A stretch of 64,000 nt of DNA from Limosilactobacillus fermentum (GCF_013394085.1 NZ_CP040910.1:1660767-1724766); one strand, 5' to 3'; shown: positions 34,663 through 43,274, counted from the first letter of the stretch. Numbers and translations are program-made. The notes: generated from the letters alone by a model not told the origin.

Positions 34663-35117
34663 ACAAACCAGCACTAGACCAACAAACGGCGGCCATCGAG
34701 GCCCGCCTCTTTAAAGACACCAGCGCCTACCAAGACATCATGGACCTGCCCCGGCCGGTCTCCAAGCACCACTGGCCCCTACCGGCGGCCGACCACGCTG
34801 GTCAGTTCGCTCCCTTTGCGGCCCTGACCGGCTACCACCAGCTGATCAACGAGGTCGCCGAGCGCTACAGCCACAAGAATTACCCCGATGAGCTGAGCAC
34901 CAAGCGCATTGAGCGTAAGTTACTGGCCATCAAGCCGCTCTTGCCCCTACGCCTCAAGGTCGAATATTTCAACGGCGACAGCGGCTACTACGAAACAATC
35001 GCGGGCACCGCTACCCAGCTCGACTTCAGGCGGGGCCGGCTGATGCTGACCAGAAAGCAGGAGTGGGAGCTAATTATCGCCAACCTGCGGAAGGTGACGG
35101 TGGTGACGAGAAAATAG
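34659..35117 (+). CDS. YolD-like protein
   Basis: Protein of 152 aa that overlaps the polymerase gene by ATGA. DLPRPVSKHHWPLPAADHAGQFAPF followed by ALTGYHQLINE matches the YolD-like family, which usually accompanies UmuC-like polymerases. Function is unknown; a regulatory or accessory role is assumed. The stop codon is immediately followed by three tandem structured repeats. Confidence 0.82.
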   Translation: MNKPALDQQTAAIEARLFKDTSAYQDIMDLPRPVSKHHWPLPAADHAGQFAPFAALTGYHQLINEVAERYSHKNYPDELSTKRIERKLLAIKPLLPLRLKVEYFNGDSGYYETIAGTATQLDFRRGRLMLTRKQEWELIIANLRKVTVVTRK

Positions 35118-35237
35118 GAAGTGCGACCCAACCATTGGGCAGGCCGTGGGCTAAGGACAAGACCACAGGTTAGCGCGGAACGCGGTGTTCTGTGGTCGGA
35201 CTTAGCCACTAGGCCTGCGGTTGGGAAGCACGTTATT
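35117..35237 (+). repeat. Structured repeat, tandem copy 1
   Basis: Core GACCACAG / CTGTGGTC. Its first base is the last base of the YolD stop codon. Nearly identical to copy 2. Confidence 0.9.
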
Positions 35238-35358
35238 GGAAGTGCGACCCAACCATTGGGCAGGCCGTGGGCTAAGGACAAGACCACAGGTTAGCGCGGA
35301 ACGCGGTGTTCTGTGGTCGGACTTAGCCACTAGGCCTGCGGTTGGGAAGCACGTTATT
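35238..35358 (+). repeat. Structured repeat, tandem copy 2
   Basis: Same sequence as copy 1, 121 bp later. Confidence 0.9.
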
Positions 35359-35475
35359 GGAAGTGCGACCCAACCATTGGCGGGCCGTGGGTAAGCTAGG
35401 GGGAAGGTTGGCGCCCCCGGCGGCGTTCTTTACCCGTACTTAGCCACTAGGCCTGCGGTTGGGGAGTACGTTATT
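35359..35475 (+). repeat. Structured repeat, tandem copy 3, divergent core
   Basis: Ends match copies 1-2, but the core is GGGGGAAGG..CGCC / GGCGTTCTTTACCC. A further end fragment follows at 35476-35495. Confidence 0.85.
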
Positions 35476-35517
35476 GGAAGTGCGACCCAACCTCACCAGT
35501 GAATGCACACTCATTAA

Positions 35518-35568
35518 GTAAAAAAAGCTGAAGATCACGTCCTTTTAGACGTCGATCTTCAGCTTTTT
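35518..35568 (+). terminator. Terminator after the tandem repeats
   Basis: AAAAAAGCTGAAGATCACG pairs with CGTCGATCTTCAGCTTTTT. An end fragment of the repeat (ACAGATGACGTGCTCCCC) is at 35583-35600, next to the MerR stop codon. Confidence 0.8.
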
Positions 35569-35600
35569 GTTTTAACTGTGCTACAGATGACGTGCTCCCC

Positions 35601-36023
35601 CTAGTCCACCCGGTGCATCGCTTCTTTAACGTAGCGTTCGGTCCCGTCGGCCACCGCCTGGGTGTAGTAAGCGCACTTGAAGTCGACCATCTTCATCGTC
35701 TCCTCTAGGGTGGCTAGCTTGGCTTGCAGCCGCTGTTTGAGGTCGTAAAACATCGCCTGGCGCTCCGCTAAGGTGGCGTCCCCCTGGCTGGCTAATTCCA
35801 TGAAGACCTTGATGTCTTTGATTGACATCCCGGCGTTTTTCAGGCACTCGACCACGTCTAGGGCGCCGAGGTTTTCGTCGGTGAACTGGCGCACCCCGCT
35901 GGCCGACTTACCCAAGCCGGGGATCAGGCCCTCCTGGTCGTAGTAACGCAGGGTGGCCACGGAAAGGTGGTACTTACGGGCGACCTCGCCGATTTGGTAA
36001 GTGTGTTCCTTAATTGCTTCCAT
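35601..36023 (-). CDS. MerR-family transcriptional regulator
   Basis: Regulator of 140 aa. The N-terminal HTH reads HTYQIGEVARKYHLSVATLR then YYDQEGLIP, the MerR signature. A helical dimerisation region follows (about 80-125). No Cys pair for metal binding is seen in the usual place. ATG at 36023 follows GAGGAGAATTGGA. It is divergent from the pxp/acc operon, and a dyad ACTTATATTAAGT (36132-36144) lies between them. Control of that operon is plausible, not shown. Confidence 0.88.
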   Translation of the reverse strand: MEAIKEHTYQIGEVARKYHLSVATLRYYDQEGLIPGLGKSASGVRQFTDENLGALDVVECLKNAGMSIKDIKVFMELASQGDATLAERQAMFYDLKQRLQAKLATLEETMKMVDFKCAYYTQAVADGTERYVKEAMHRVD

Positions 36024-36131
36024 TCCAATTCTCCTCAAGTTAACTTTAGCTCCCATTTTACGCCAAATTAAGGGCGCCGTCACCAGTGATTCACCAACAT
36101 AAATAAATCTATTAATTCAGGGTGATTCTTA

Positions 36132-36144
36132 ACTTATATTAAGT
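36132..36144. promoter_or_regulatory. Dyad between MerR gene and pxp operon
   Basis: ACTTA-TAT-TAAGT, within a larger CTTAA..TTAAG pattern (36128-36143). Candidate MerR-type operator. Confidence 0.35.
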
Positions 36145-36246
36145 ATCAATGAGGGATTACTTTCCCCACCGCCCCTTTTAAGCGCCTTTAGCTTTCAAAT
36201 ATTAACTAAATACCATGGATGGTTACATAAGTACCGACAATAACTT

Positions 36247-36275
36247 TTGACAAGCAAGTTGAAAGCTGGTACATT
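36247..36275 (+). promoter_or_regulatory. Promoter of pxp/acc operon
   Basis: TTGACA (36247-36252), 17-nt spacer, TACATT (36270-36275), about 43 nt before the first ATG. Confidence 0.6.
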
Positions 36276-36317
36276 TAAAATTGATCTCACTATTTTTTAA
36301 TGAAAGGAGGCGCCCCG

Positions 36318-37034
36318 ATGGATTCTTACCAATTAACCCCGCTGGGCGACCAAGCCCTGGTGATTACCCTGGGCGATTCAATCGACCCGGTCGTCAACCG
36401 GCGCTTACAAACCCTGATTAAAGAAATCCGCCAGGCCAACCTACCCGGCATCGTGGCCCTCATCCCGGCTTATTCGACTTTAACCGTTACCTACGATGGC
36501 ATCGTCACGAATTACGACAAGCTCAGCCACACCCTCAAGCCCCTGATCGATTCCTCCCTGAGCGCCCCCTTAGCCACGCCCACTACCTGGCTAATTCCGG
36601 TCCGTTACGGTGGGGATGGGGGGCCGGACCTCGCCGACGTCGCTAATTTTGCTGACCAGAGCACCGGCGAGGTTGTTCAAGCCCATACCGACCAGGACTA
36701 CCTGATCTACTTCCTCGGCTTTTTACCCGGCTTTGCCTACATGGGTAGCGTCGATGACAAAATCGCCATGCCCCGCTTAGCTAAGCCGCGGCTGGAAATC
36801 CCCGCCGGTAGCGTCGGGATTGCCGGCAAGCAGACCGGCTTTTACCCGGTGGCTTCCCCGGGGGGCTGGCGAATCATCGGCCAGACCCCGCTGAACTTGT
36901 ACGATCCTGCCCACCCGCAGAGCTTTTACTCCGCCGGCGACCGGGTCCGCTTCTTTGCCGTGACCGACCACGAGTTTGACCTGATCAAAACCGACGTGGC
37001 CAACGGTACCTACCAAGTAAAGGCGGTGAATTAA
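36318..37034 (+). CDS. pxpB: 5-oxoprolinase subunit PxpB / KipI-like (AHS1 domain)
   Basis: Cytoplasmic protein of 238 aa of the allophanate-hydrolase-subunit-1 family. LGDQALVITLGD at the start, FLPGFAYMGSVDD and PRLEIPAGSVGIAGKQTGFYP are typical. With PxpC and PxpA it is expected to hydrolyse 5-oxoproline with ATP. The same domain also forms half of the carboxyltransferase unit of urea carboxylase. ATG at 36318 follows AAAGGAGG. It is the first gene of the six-gene operon. Confidence 0.9.
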   Translation: MDSYQLTPLGDQALVITLGDSIDPVVNRRLQTLIKEIRQANLPGIVALIPAYSTLTVTYDGIVTNYDKLSHTLKPLIDSSLSAPLATPTTWLIPVRYGGDGGPDLADVANFADQSTGEVVQAHTDQDYLIYFLGFLPGFAYMGSVDDKIAMPRLAKPRLEIPAGSVGIAGKQTGFYPVASPGGWRIIGQTPLNLYDPAHPQSFYSAGDRVRFFAVTDHEFDLIKTDVANGTYQVKAVN

Positions 37035-38051
37035 TTGAGTTTACGCGTACTAAAACCGGGCCTGCAGACTACCGTTCAGGACCTCGGGCGCCCTAACCAC
37101 CAGATCGACGGCTTCCCCACCTCGGGGGTAATGGACCAACCCGCCGCCATCACGGCCAACTTATTGGTTGGTAACCCCGCTTCCGCCGCCGTCTTGGAAT
37201 TCTTCATGGCCGGCCCGACGGTCGAGTTTACGGTCAGCACCTTTATCGCCCTTGGTGGGGCCGACTTTAAGGCAACCTTAAACGACCAGCCCGTCGACCC
37301 CAACCGCTGTTACCAGGTCCACGAGGGCGACCGGCTCGCTATCGGCCACGCCGCTAGCGGTCGGATCGGCTACCTCGCCGTGACCGGTGGCCTCCAGGTC
37401 GCCCCGGTGCTGGGGTCGCGTTCCACCACCCTGCGCCTGCAGTTGGGCGGCTACTCGGGCCGGCCCCTGCAAGCCGGCGACGACCTGCCGATTGAAGAAC
37501 ACTTAACCCTGCCCGGCTACTACCACCGCCACACGAAGGGTGCCGCACCGGTTTCAAAAGACACCACCGCTACCATCAGCGTGTTAAAGGGTCCCCAGTG
37601 GGACTGGTTTGACCCGGCCAGCCGGGAGTCCTTTTTGGACACCACCTACACCGTTAGCAACCAATCCGACCGGATGGGCTACCGGCTCAGCGGCCCGACC
37701 CTGCCGGTGCCGGACCAAAGCATGCTGTCGGCGGCGACCGTAATGGGGGCGATCCAGATCCCGGCCAGCGGCCAACCGATCGTCCTGATGGCCGACCGGC
37801 AAACCACCGGCGGTTACCCCCTTTTAGCCGTGATCACCAGCGCCGACTTGCCGACCTTCACCCAGCTGGCCCCGGGGCAAACCGTTCAGTTTAACTTAAT
37901 TGACCAAGCAGAAGCCCAAACCCGCTTGGAAGAGGGGCGCCGAACCATTAACCAGCTGGCCCAGAAACTGCGCTCGGCCGCCTTTTTACCGCCCTACGGA
38001 ATTACCCGGGTGGCCAACCAGCGGATCGCCACTTTATTTGAGGAGGAGTAA
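37035..38051 (+). CDS. pxpC: 5-oxoprolinase subunit PxpC / KipA-like (AHS2 domain)
   Basis: Cytoplasmic protein of 338 aa of the allophanate-hydrolase-subunit-2 family. It starts with TTG directly after the pxpB stop codon, read LRVLKPGLQTTVQDLGRP. Conserved GGFPTSGVMD-like (DGFPTSGVMDQPAA), SRSTTLRLQLGG and ARTIGGYPLLAVI-like (RQTTGGYPLLAVI) stretches confirm it. It pairs with PxpB. It is followed after 2 nt by the biotin carrier gene, which is unusual for a plain oxoprolinase and resembles a split urea-carboxylase-type enzyme. Confidence 0.9.
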   Translation: MSLRVLKPGLQTTVQDLGRPNHQIDGFPTSGVMDQPAAITANLLVGNPASAAVLEFFMAGPTVEFTVSTFIALGGADFKATLNDQPVDPNRCYQVHEGDRLAIGHAASGRIGYLAVTGGLQVAPVLGSRSTTLRLQLGGYSGRPLQAGDDLPIEEHLTLPGYYHRHTKGAAPVSKDTTATISVLKGPQWDWFDPASRESFLDTTYTVSNQSDRMGYRLSGPTLPVPDQSMLSAATVMGAIQIPASGQPIVLMADRQTTGGYPLLAVITSADLPTFTQLAPGQTVQFNLIDQAEAQTRLEEGRRTINQLAQKLRSAAFLPPYGITRVANQRIATLFEEE

Positions 38052-38053
38052 CC

Positions 38054-38482
38054 ATGAACATCGATGAACCAACCCTAGACGCCCTAAGCAAGCTCTTGGA
38101 TAAGTACCACCTAAGCGAGCTAACCTACCAAACCGGCGACCAGAAGATCACCCTCAAAAAAGAGGCCCCGGCACCGGTCACCCCGGCAGTTAGCGCACCG
38201 GCTCCCCACGCAGCCCCGCCAGTCCGGGCGCCGCACCTCGAAGCCAGTGGTACCACGATCGACGCCCCGACCGTCGGCGTCTTTTACACCGCTAAGTCAC
38301 CCCAGGACCCGCCCTTTGTTTCCGTTGGCGACACCGTCAAGGTCGGCCAAGTCGTCGGCGTGATCGAGGCGATGAAGGCCTTTACCGACGTGGTGGCCGA
38401 CGTCGAGGGAACGGTGGCGGCCGTCCTAGTCAATAACGAGGAGGGGGTTGAGTATGGCCAACCGCTTATTCAAATCAAATAA
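38054..38482 (+). CDS. accB: Biotin carboxyl carrier protein
   Basis: Carrier of 142 aa. A short N-terminal helix region is followed by a Pro/Ala-rich linker (about 38-62) and a biotinyl domain. The biotinylated lysine is Lys108 in IEAMKAF. The residue after the usual MK(M/L) is Ala here, a mild departure. It overlaps the biotin carboxylase gene by 29 nt. No acetyl-CoA carboxyltransferase (accA/accD) is in this cluster, so the partner is more likely PxpBC (inference). Confidence 0.9.
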   Translation: MNIDEPTLDALSKLLDKYHLSELTYQTGDQKITLKKEAPAPVTPAVSAPAPHAAPPVRAPHLEASGTTIDAPTVGVFYTAKSPQDPPFVSVGDTVKVGQVVGVIEAMKAFTDVVADVEGTVAAVLVNNEEGVEYGQPLIQIK

Positions 38483-39842
38483 TTCCCGCTCCCGCTGGCC
38501 CTTCCACAAGGTCTTGATCGCTAACCGGGGCGAAATCGCCGTCCGGATCATCCGGACCTGCCGGGTGCTGGGCCTGGCCACGGTGGCGGTTTATTCGACG
38601 ACCGACGCCAAGGCCCTCCACGTCAAGTTAGCCGATGAGGCCGTCTGCATCGGGCCGGGGAGCGCCGAGAAGAGTTATTTAAACATCAGCGCCCTGATTG
38701 GGGCCGCCTTAGTCACCGGGGCCGACGCCGTCCACCCCGGCTTTGGCTTCCTATCGGAGAGCGTCGCCTTTGCCCGCGCCTGCCAGGACAACGATCTGAC
38801 CTTCATCGGACCAAGCCCGGAAACGATCGCCCTGCTTGGTGACAAGGAGGCCGCCCGCCTGACGATGCGCCGGGCCGGCTTACCCCTGGTCAAGGGGAGC
38901 CAAGAGCCCCTCCACGACTTAGCAACCGCCCTGGCCCAGGCCGAAGAGGTTGGCTACCCGGTGATGCTCAAGGCCGCCGCCGGGGGTGGGGGCAAGGGGA
39001 TGCGGATCATCCGTAACGCCGAGGAAATGGAGGCCAAGTTCGCCGTCGCCCAGGACGAGGCCCGGGCCTCCTTTAACGACGACCAGATGTACTTAGAACA
39101 GTACCTGGCCCACCCGCGCCACATTGAAGTCCAGGTGATTGGTGACCAGTACGGTAACGCCCTGGCCCTGGGTGAACGGGACTGCACGATCCAGGCCCGC
39201 CACCAGAAGGTGATTGAAGAGGCGCCGGCCGCCGTCTTACCGGCCCCGGTTCGCGAAGCCATGCTGGCCCAAAGCGAACAGGCCGCCGCCCAGCTCAAGT
39301 ACGAAGGCTTAGGGACGATCGAGTTCTTGTACAACGAGGACGGTTCCTATTACTTCATGGAAATGAACACCCGGATCCAGGTCGAACACCCCATTACCGA
39401 GCTGACCACCAGGGTGGACCTGGTCGAAAGCCAGTTCCTGGTGGCCGCCGGGGCCCAGTTAAAAGCGGAGCGCCCCGCCTCGGTTGGTTACGCCATCGAG
39501 TGCCGGGTCAACGCCCTAACACCGGGTAAGATCACCGCCCTGCACCTACCGGGAGGGCCGGGCGTCCGGGTCGACACCGCCCTTTACCAGGGCTACACGG
39601 TACCGAGTAACTACGACGGGATGATCGCCAAGCTGATCGTCTACGGTGAACGGCGGCAACGGGCCCTGCAACAGATGCAAGCGGTGATCGACGAAACGGT
39701 GATCGACGGCATCAAGACCAACTTAGACCTCTTGATTGAGATCTTACAGGCGCCGGCCTTCCAGCGCCTGACCACCACCGTTAACTGGTTAGACGACCAA
39801 ATGAACCCGAACCAAAAGGAGGAGCAAGATGACGAGGATTGA
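38454..39842 (+). CDS. accC: Biotin carboxylase
   Basis: ATP-grasp enzyme of 462 aa that carboxylates biotin on its carrier using bicarbonate and ATP. Key features are VLIANRGEIAVRIIRTCR at the start, GGGGKGMR, the catalytic QVEHPITE segment (RIQVEHPITE), and HPGFGFLSE. ATG at 38454 lies 6 nt after GAGGAGGGGG inside the end of accB. It overlaps pxpA by 14 nt. It has the length of a standalone AccC, not of a fused urea amidolyase. Confidence 0.94.
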   Translation: MANRLFKSNNSRSRWPFHKVLIANRGEIAVRIIRTCRVLGLATVAVYSTTDAKALHVKLADEAVCIGPGSAEKSYLNISALIGAALVTGADAVHPGFGFLSESVAFARACQDNDLTFIGPSPETIALLGDKEAARLTMRRAGLPLVKGSQEPLHDLATALAQAEEVGYPVMLKAAAGGGGKGMRIIRNAEEMEAKFAVAQDEARASFNDDQMYLEQYLAHPRHIEVQVIGDQYGNALALGERDCTIQARHQKVIEEAPAAVLPAPVREAMLAQSEQAAAQLKYEGLGTIEFLYNEDGSYYFMEMNTRIQVEHPITELTTRVDLVESQFLVAAGAQLKAERPASVGYAIECRVNALTPGKITALHLPGGPGVRVDTALYQGYTVPSNYDGMIAKLIVYGERRQRALQQMQAVIDETVIDGIKTNLDLLIEILQAPAFQRLTTTVNWLDDQMNPNQKEEQDDED

Positions 39843-40578
39843 TTTAAACAGCGACCTGGGTGAAAGCTTCGGCCGCTACACGATTGGTAACGACGACCAG
39901 GTGCTGGACCTGATCACGGCCGCCAACGTCGCCTGCGGTTTCCACGCCGGCGACCCCGACGTGATGGCCCAGACCGTCGCCCTGGCCGAGACCAAGGGGG
40001 TCGCGATCGGCGCCCACCCCGGCTTCCCTGACCTGGGGGGCTTTGGCCGCCGCAAGTTAGACATGGCGCCCGCCGAGGTCAAAAACATGGTGACCTACCA
40101 AGTCAGCGCCTTAATGGGCTTTACCAAAGACCACCGCCTCCACCACGTTAAACCCCACGGCGCCCTGTACAACGCCGCCGCTAAGGACTTAGCCCTGGCC
40201 CGGGCCATCTGCGAGGGGGTCGCCCAAGTTGACGACCAACTGCCCCTCTATGGCCTGGCAGGCAGCCAACTCCTGGTGGCCGCCAAGGAAGTCGGCCTCC
40301 CCGCTTATTCGGAGGTCTTTGCCGACCGGGGCTACCAGGCAGATGGTTCCCTAGTGCCCCGTAGCCAACCCAACGCCGTCTTGACCGACCCGCTGGCCGT
40401 GGCCGAGCGGGCCCTTTCGATGGTCCAAACCCAGTCGGTAACCGCCGTGACTGGGGAAACGGTGCCGCTCAAAGTCGACACCATCTGCGTGCACGGTGAC
40501 AACCAGGCCGCCTTAGCCCTGGTGGACCAGCTACGCCAAACCTTTACCGCCAACGGAATTACCATTCAAGCATGTTAG
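39829..40578 (+). CDS. pxpA: 5-oxoprolinase subunit PxpA (LamB/YcsF family)
   Basis: Cytoplasmic protein of 249 aa. The start, RIDLNSDLGESFGRYTIG, ANVACGFHAGDP, GAHPGFPDLGGFGRR, HHVKPHGALYN and ADRGYQADGSLVPR are all family signatures. It completes the PxpABC set and is thought to carry the hydrolytic site. It overlaps accC by 14 nt, so translation is coupled. It is followed after 12 nt by a transporter gene, as in the ycsF-ycsG arrangement of Bacillus. Confidence 0.93.
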   Translation: MTRIDLNSDLGESFGRYTIGNDDQVLDLITAANVACGFHAGDPDVMAQTVALAETKGVAIGAHPGFPDLGGFGRRKLDMAPAEVKNMVTYQVSALMGFTKDHRLHHVKPHGALYNAAAKDLALARAICEGVAQVDDQLPLYGLAGSQLLVAAKEVGLPAYSEVFADRGYQADGSLVPRSQPNAVLTDPLAVAERALSMVQTQSVTAVTGETVPLKVDTICVHGDNQAALALVDQLRQTFTANGITIQAC

Positions 40579-40590
40579 GAGGAACTGCCG

Positions 40591-41802
40591 ATGCAAGAAA
40601 CGACTGATCACCGCCGTACCGTTCGCAACGCCGCGATTGGGGGCGCCTTTTTAATGGCCATGTCGGCCGTGGGGCCCGGCTTTTTAACCCAAACCGCTAC
40701 CTTTACCCAACGGGAAGGGGCTAACTTCGGTTTCGCCATCCTGATGTGTATCATCGTCGACGTCATCGTCCAGCTCAACATCTGGCGCGTCATCATCGTC
40801 TCCGGAAAGCGGGCCCAAATGATCGCTAACGACGTCTTCCCCGGCCTGGGCTACTTCTTATCCCTGCTCGTGGCGATCGGGGGGCTCTTTTTCAACATCG
40901 GAAACGTCGCCGGGGCCGGCCTGGGGCTCAACGTCTTGTTTGGGATCCCGACCATTTGGGGCGCCGTAATTTCGGCCGTCGCCGCCGTCTTGATCTTAGT
41001 GATGAAAAACGCCCTGAAGGCCGTCGACCGGACCGTCCAGGTGCTGGCGGTCATCGCCGTCTTGGTCCTCTTGTACACGCTGGCGATCATGAAGATCCCG
41101 TACGGGACGGCCGTTAGCCACACCTTTATGCCGACCAAGGTTAACTTCTACTCGATCCTGACGATTGTCGGCGGGACCGTCGGGGGGTACATCTCCTTTG
41201 CCGGGGGGCACCGGCTCTTAGAAGGGGGCGCCCAGGGGACCAAAGACCTCGGTGCCGTCAACCTCGGCGCCCTGTCCGGAATCGGGTTAGCCTCCGTGAT
41301 CCGGATCGTCCTCTTCTTGACCGGGTTAGCCGTGGTCTTAGGTGGTGGCACCCTAGACGCCGCCAACCCCGCCGCCACGATCTTTAAGGTCGCGGCCGGT
41401 ACCTTTGGCTACAAGTTCTTTGGCCTCTTACTCTTTGCGGCCGGGATGTCCTCGGTGATCGGTTCAACCTTTACCTCGATCTCGTTCTTGGACTACACCA
41501 GCCGTAAAAACGAAAACACCGACCACAACCGCCACTACAAGATGGCGATCACGATCGGCTTCATTGCCTTTGCGACGTTGATCTTCTGCTTTGTCGGCCA
41601 ACCGGCTACCGTCCTGGTGGTCGTTGGGGCGATCAACGGTTTCATCTTACCAATCGCCTTAGGGATCCTGCTGGTGGCCTCCCGCAAGATCAAGATCATG
41701 GGGGCAGGCTACCACCACCCCGCTTGGTTGACTTGGACCGGCTGGCTGGTCGTTATCTTCATGGCTTACGCCGGGATTAACACGGTATTAAACCTATTGT
41801 AA
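40591..41802 (+). CDS. NRAMP-related transporter, YcsG-like
   Basis: Membrane protein of 403 aa with about 11 hydrophobic helices, from the NRAMP superfamily. The first helix has MSAVGPGFLTQTATF where metal transporters carry DPGN, so the metal-binding Asp/Asn are not there. It resembles B. subtilis YcsG, which sits beside oxoprolinase genes. Uptake of 5-oxoproline or a related amide is therefore more likely than Mn transport (inference). AGGAGGAACTGCCG precedes the ATG. A structured repeat starts right at the stop codon. Confidence 0.82.
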   Translation: MQETTDHRRTVRNAAIGGAFLMAMSAVGPGFLTQTATFTQREGANFGFAILMCIIVDVIVQLNIWRVIIVSGKRAQMIANDVFPGLGYFLSLLVAIGGLFFNIGNVAGAGLGLNVLFGIPTIWGAVISAVAAVLILVMKNALKAVDRTVQVLAVIAVLVLLYTLAIMKIPYGTAVSHTFMPTKVNFYSILTIVGGTVGGYISFAGGHRLLEGGAQGTKDLGAVNLGALSGIGLASVIRIVLFLTGLAVVLGGGTLDAANPAATIFKVAAGTFGYKFFGLLLFAAGMSSVIGSTFTSISFLDYTSRKNENTDHNRHYKMAITIGFIAFATLIFCFVGQPATVLVVVGAINGFILPIALGILLVASRKIKIMGAGYHHPAWLTWTGWLVVIFMAYAGINTVLNLL

Positions 41803-41920
41803 GAAGTGCGACTCAACCGTAAAGCAGGCCGTGGGCTAAGGATAGGACACAGGTTAGCGCCCTCGGCGGTATTCTGTGGCCAGACTTAGCCACTAGGCCT
41901 GCGGTTGAGGAGCACGTTAT
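41803..41920 (+). repeat. Structured intergenic repeat, full copy, abutting stop
   Basis: Begins GAAGTGCGACTCAACC directly after the transporter stop codon; core GGACACAG / CTGTGGCC. The outer arm CTCAACC pairs with GGTTGAG, a paired change from CCCAACC / GGTTGGG. A 40-bp end fragment follows at 41922-41961. Confidence 0.88.
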
Positions 41921-41975
41921 TGGAAGTGCGACTCAACCGTAAAGCAGGCCGTGGGCTAAGTAAATACTAACCAAT

Positions 41976-42014
41976 CAAAAAGGGCTGCGCCGAGTTGGCG
42001 TAGCCCTTTATTGT
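41976..42014. terminator. Terminator between pxp operon and MFS gene
   Basis: AAAAAGGGCTGCGCC pairs with GGCGTAGCCCTTT; works for both strands. Confidence 0.75.
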
Positions 42015-43183
42015 TAGTATTGTGCGCTCTGGTAGCGCCGGCGTAAGAATAAGGCGGCCAGGACCGCCAACACCCCGTAGACCGCCCCGACGTTACCGAC
42101 GTGGGTCAGGCCTAAGAAGCCCACCGTTTCGGCCGCCGTAAAGGATCCCAGGGAAATCCCGATGTTAGCAAAGATCGAGTTTAAAGACGAAGCCAGCTCC
42201 AAAGACTGCGGGTAGTCCCTTTCGGCGATGTCTAAAAACATCAGCTGGGTGGACGCCCCATAACAAGCGATAGCCACGCAAATCAGGGCGATGGCCAAAA
42301 CGTCCAACCACGGAAAGTGGAAGAGCGGCGCCATCATCAATAACAAGCAAGTCATCATAAAGTAGATGTGGGGCAGTTGCTTGATCCCGCCCATGTCGGC
42401 TAGGTAACCGCCAAACTTGTTGCCGATGATAAAGGCGACCCCCATCCCCAGCAAGATCCAGTTCAGGGTACTGATCGAAAAGCCCATCATCGTTGACAAC
42501 AGCGGCCGGATGTAGGTGTAAAAGGTGTATTGGCCGGCGCAGACGCTCACGACCAACCCGACCCCTAATAGGATCCGGGCGTCCTTCAAAAGGCTAAACT
42601 GGGCCAAGAGACTCCCCTTGGTGGCGGTGTCTTCGCGTGGCACCAAAAGCGCCAAGCCGATCAAAACCAGGGTGGCGATCCCGGTCACCATCCAAAAGGA
42701 ATCGTGCCAAGAAAAGGTGGTGCTGATCATCGTGCCGATCGGAATCCCGATGATCGAGGCGATCGAAAAGCCAGCAAAGACCCAGGAAACTAGCCCGGCC
42801 CGCTTCTCGCGCGGGGCCAGTTGGGCCGCTAAGATTAAAACTAGGGAGATGATCGCCCCGGACACGCTCGCCGTCAAAATCCGCGACAAGAGCAGTGACC
42901 AAAAACCCCCGGCCAGCGCCGTCCAGGTGTTGCCGACCAAGAAGATGGCCATGTAAACCAATAAGATGTCATAGCGGCGAAAACGGCTCGCTATGGTGGT
43001 CAAGACCGGCGTCAACAGGGCGTACACCCCGGCAAAAACGGTCACCAAATAACCTAAGGTGGCCAGTGGGGTGCCAAATTCACCCTTAATGTCTGGCAAG
43101 ACCCCCACGATCATGTACTCGTTGCAGCCTAGCATAAAGGCCACCATCACAAATAAAACGGCCTGCAGCCGGTACTTGGTCAT
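42014..43183 (-). CDS. MFS exporter, DHA1 type
   Basis: Membrane carrier of 389 aa with 12 predicted helices. It begins KYRLQAVLFVMVAFMLGCNE and continues YMIVGVLPDIKGEFG. ASRFRRYDILLVY (loop 2-3) is a basic motif-A-like segment. It resembles AraJ/PbuE-type efflux proteins for sugars, purines or drugs. ATG at 43183 follows GGGAGGAGTTATTG. It is a single gene; no regulator is adjacent. Confidence 0.88.
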   Translation of the reverse strand: MTKYRLQAVLFVMVAFMLGCNEYMIVGVLPDIKGEFGTPLATLGYLVTVFAGVYALLTPVLTTIASRFRRYDILLVYMAIFLVGNTWTALAGGFWSLLLSRILTASVSGAIISLVLILAAQLAPREKRAGLVSWVFAGFSIASIIGIPIGTMISTTFSWHDSFWMVTGIATLVLIGLALLVPREDTATKGSLLAQFSLLKDARILLGVGLVVSVCAGQYTFYTYIRPLLSTMMGFSISTLNWILLGMGVAFIIGNKFGGYLADMGGIKQLPHIYFMMTCLLLMMAPLFHFPWLDVLAIALICVAIACYGASTQLMFLDIAERDYPQSLELASSLNSIFANIGISLGSFTAAETVGFLGLTHVGNVGAVYGVLAVLAALFLRRRYQSAQY

Positions 43184-43274
43184 CAATAACTCCTCCCATC
43201 TTTTTAAAACAATCAACGACCATTGTACGTGGTTTAGGGCCCGGATTCCAGCCCTAATTTCTTTTGATTTAAGG

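Noticed and set aside
35117-35475. The tandem repeats as a CRISPR array
   Set aside because: Units are about 120 bp with no spacers between them, and no cas genes are present.
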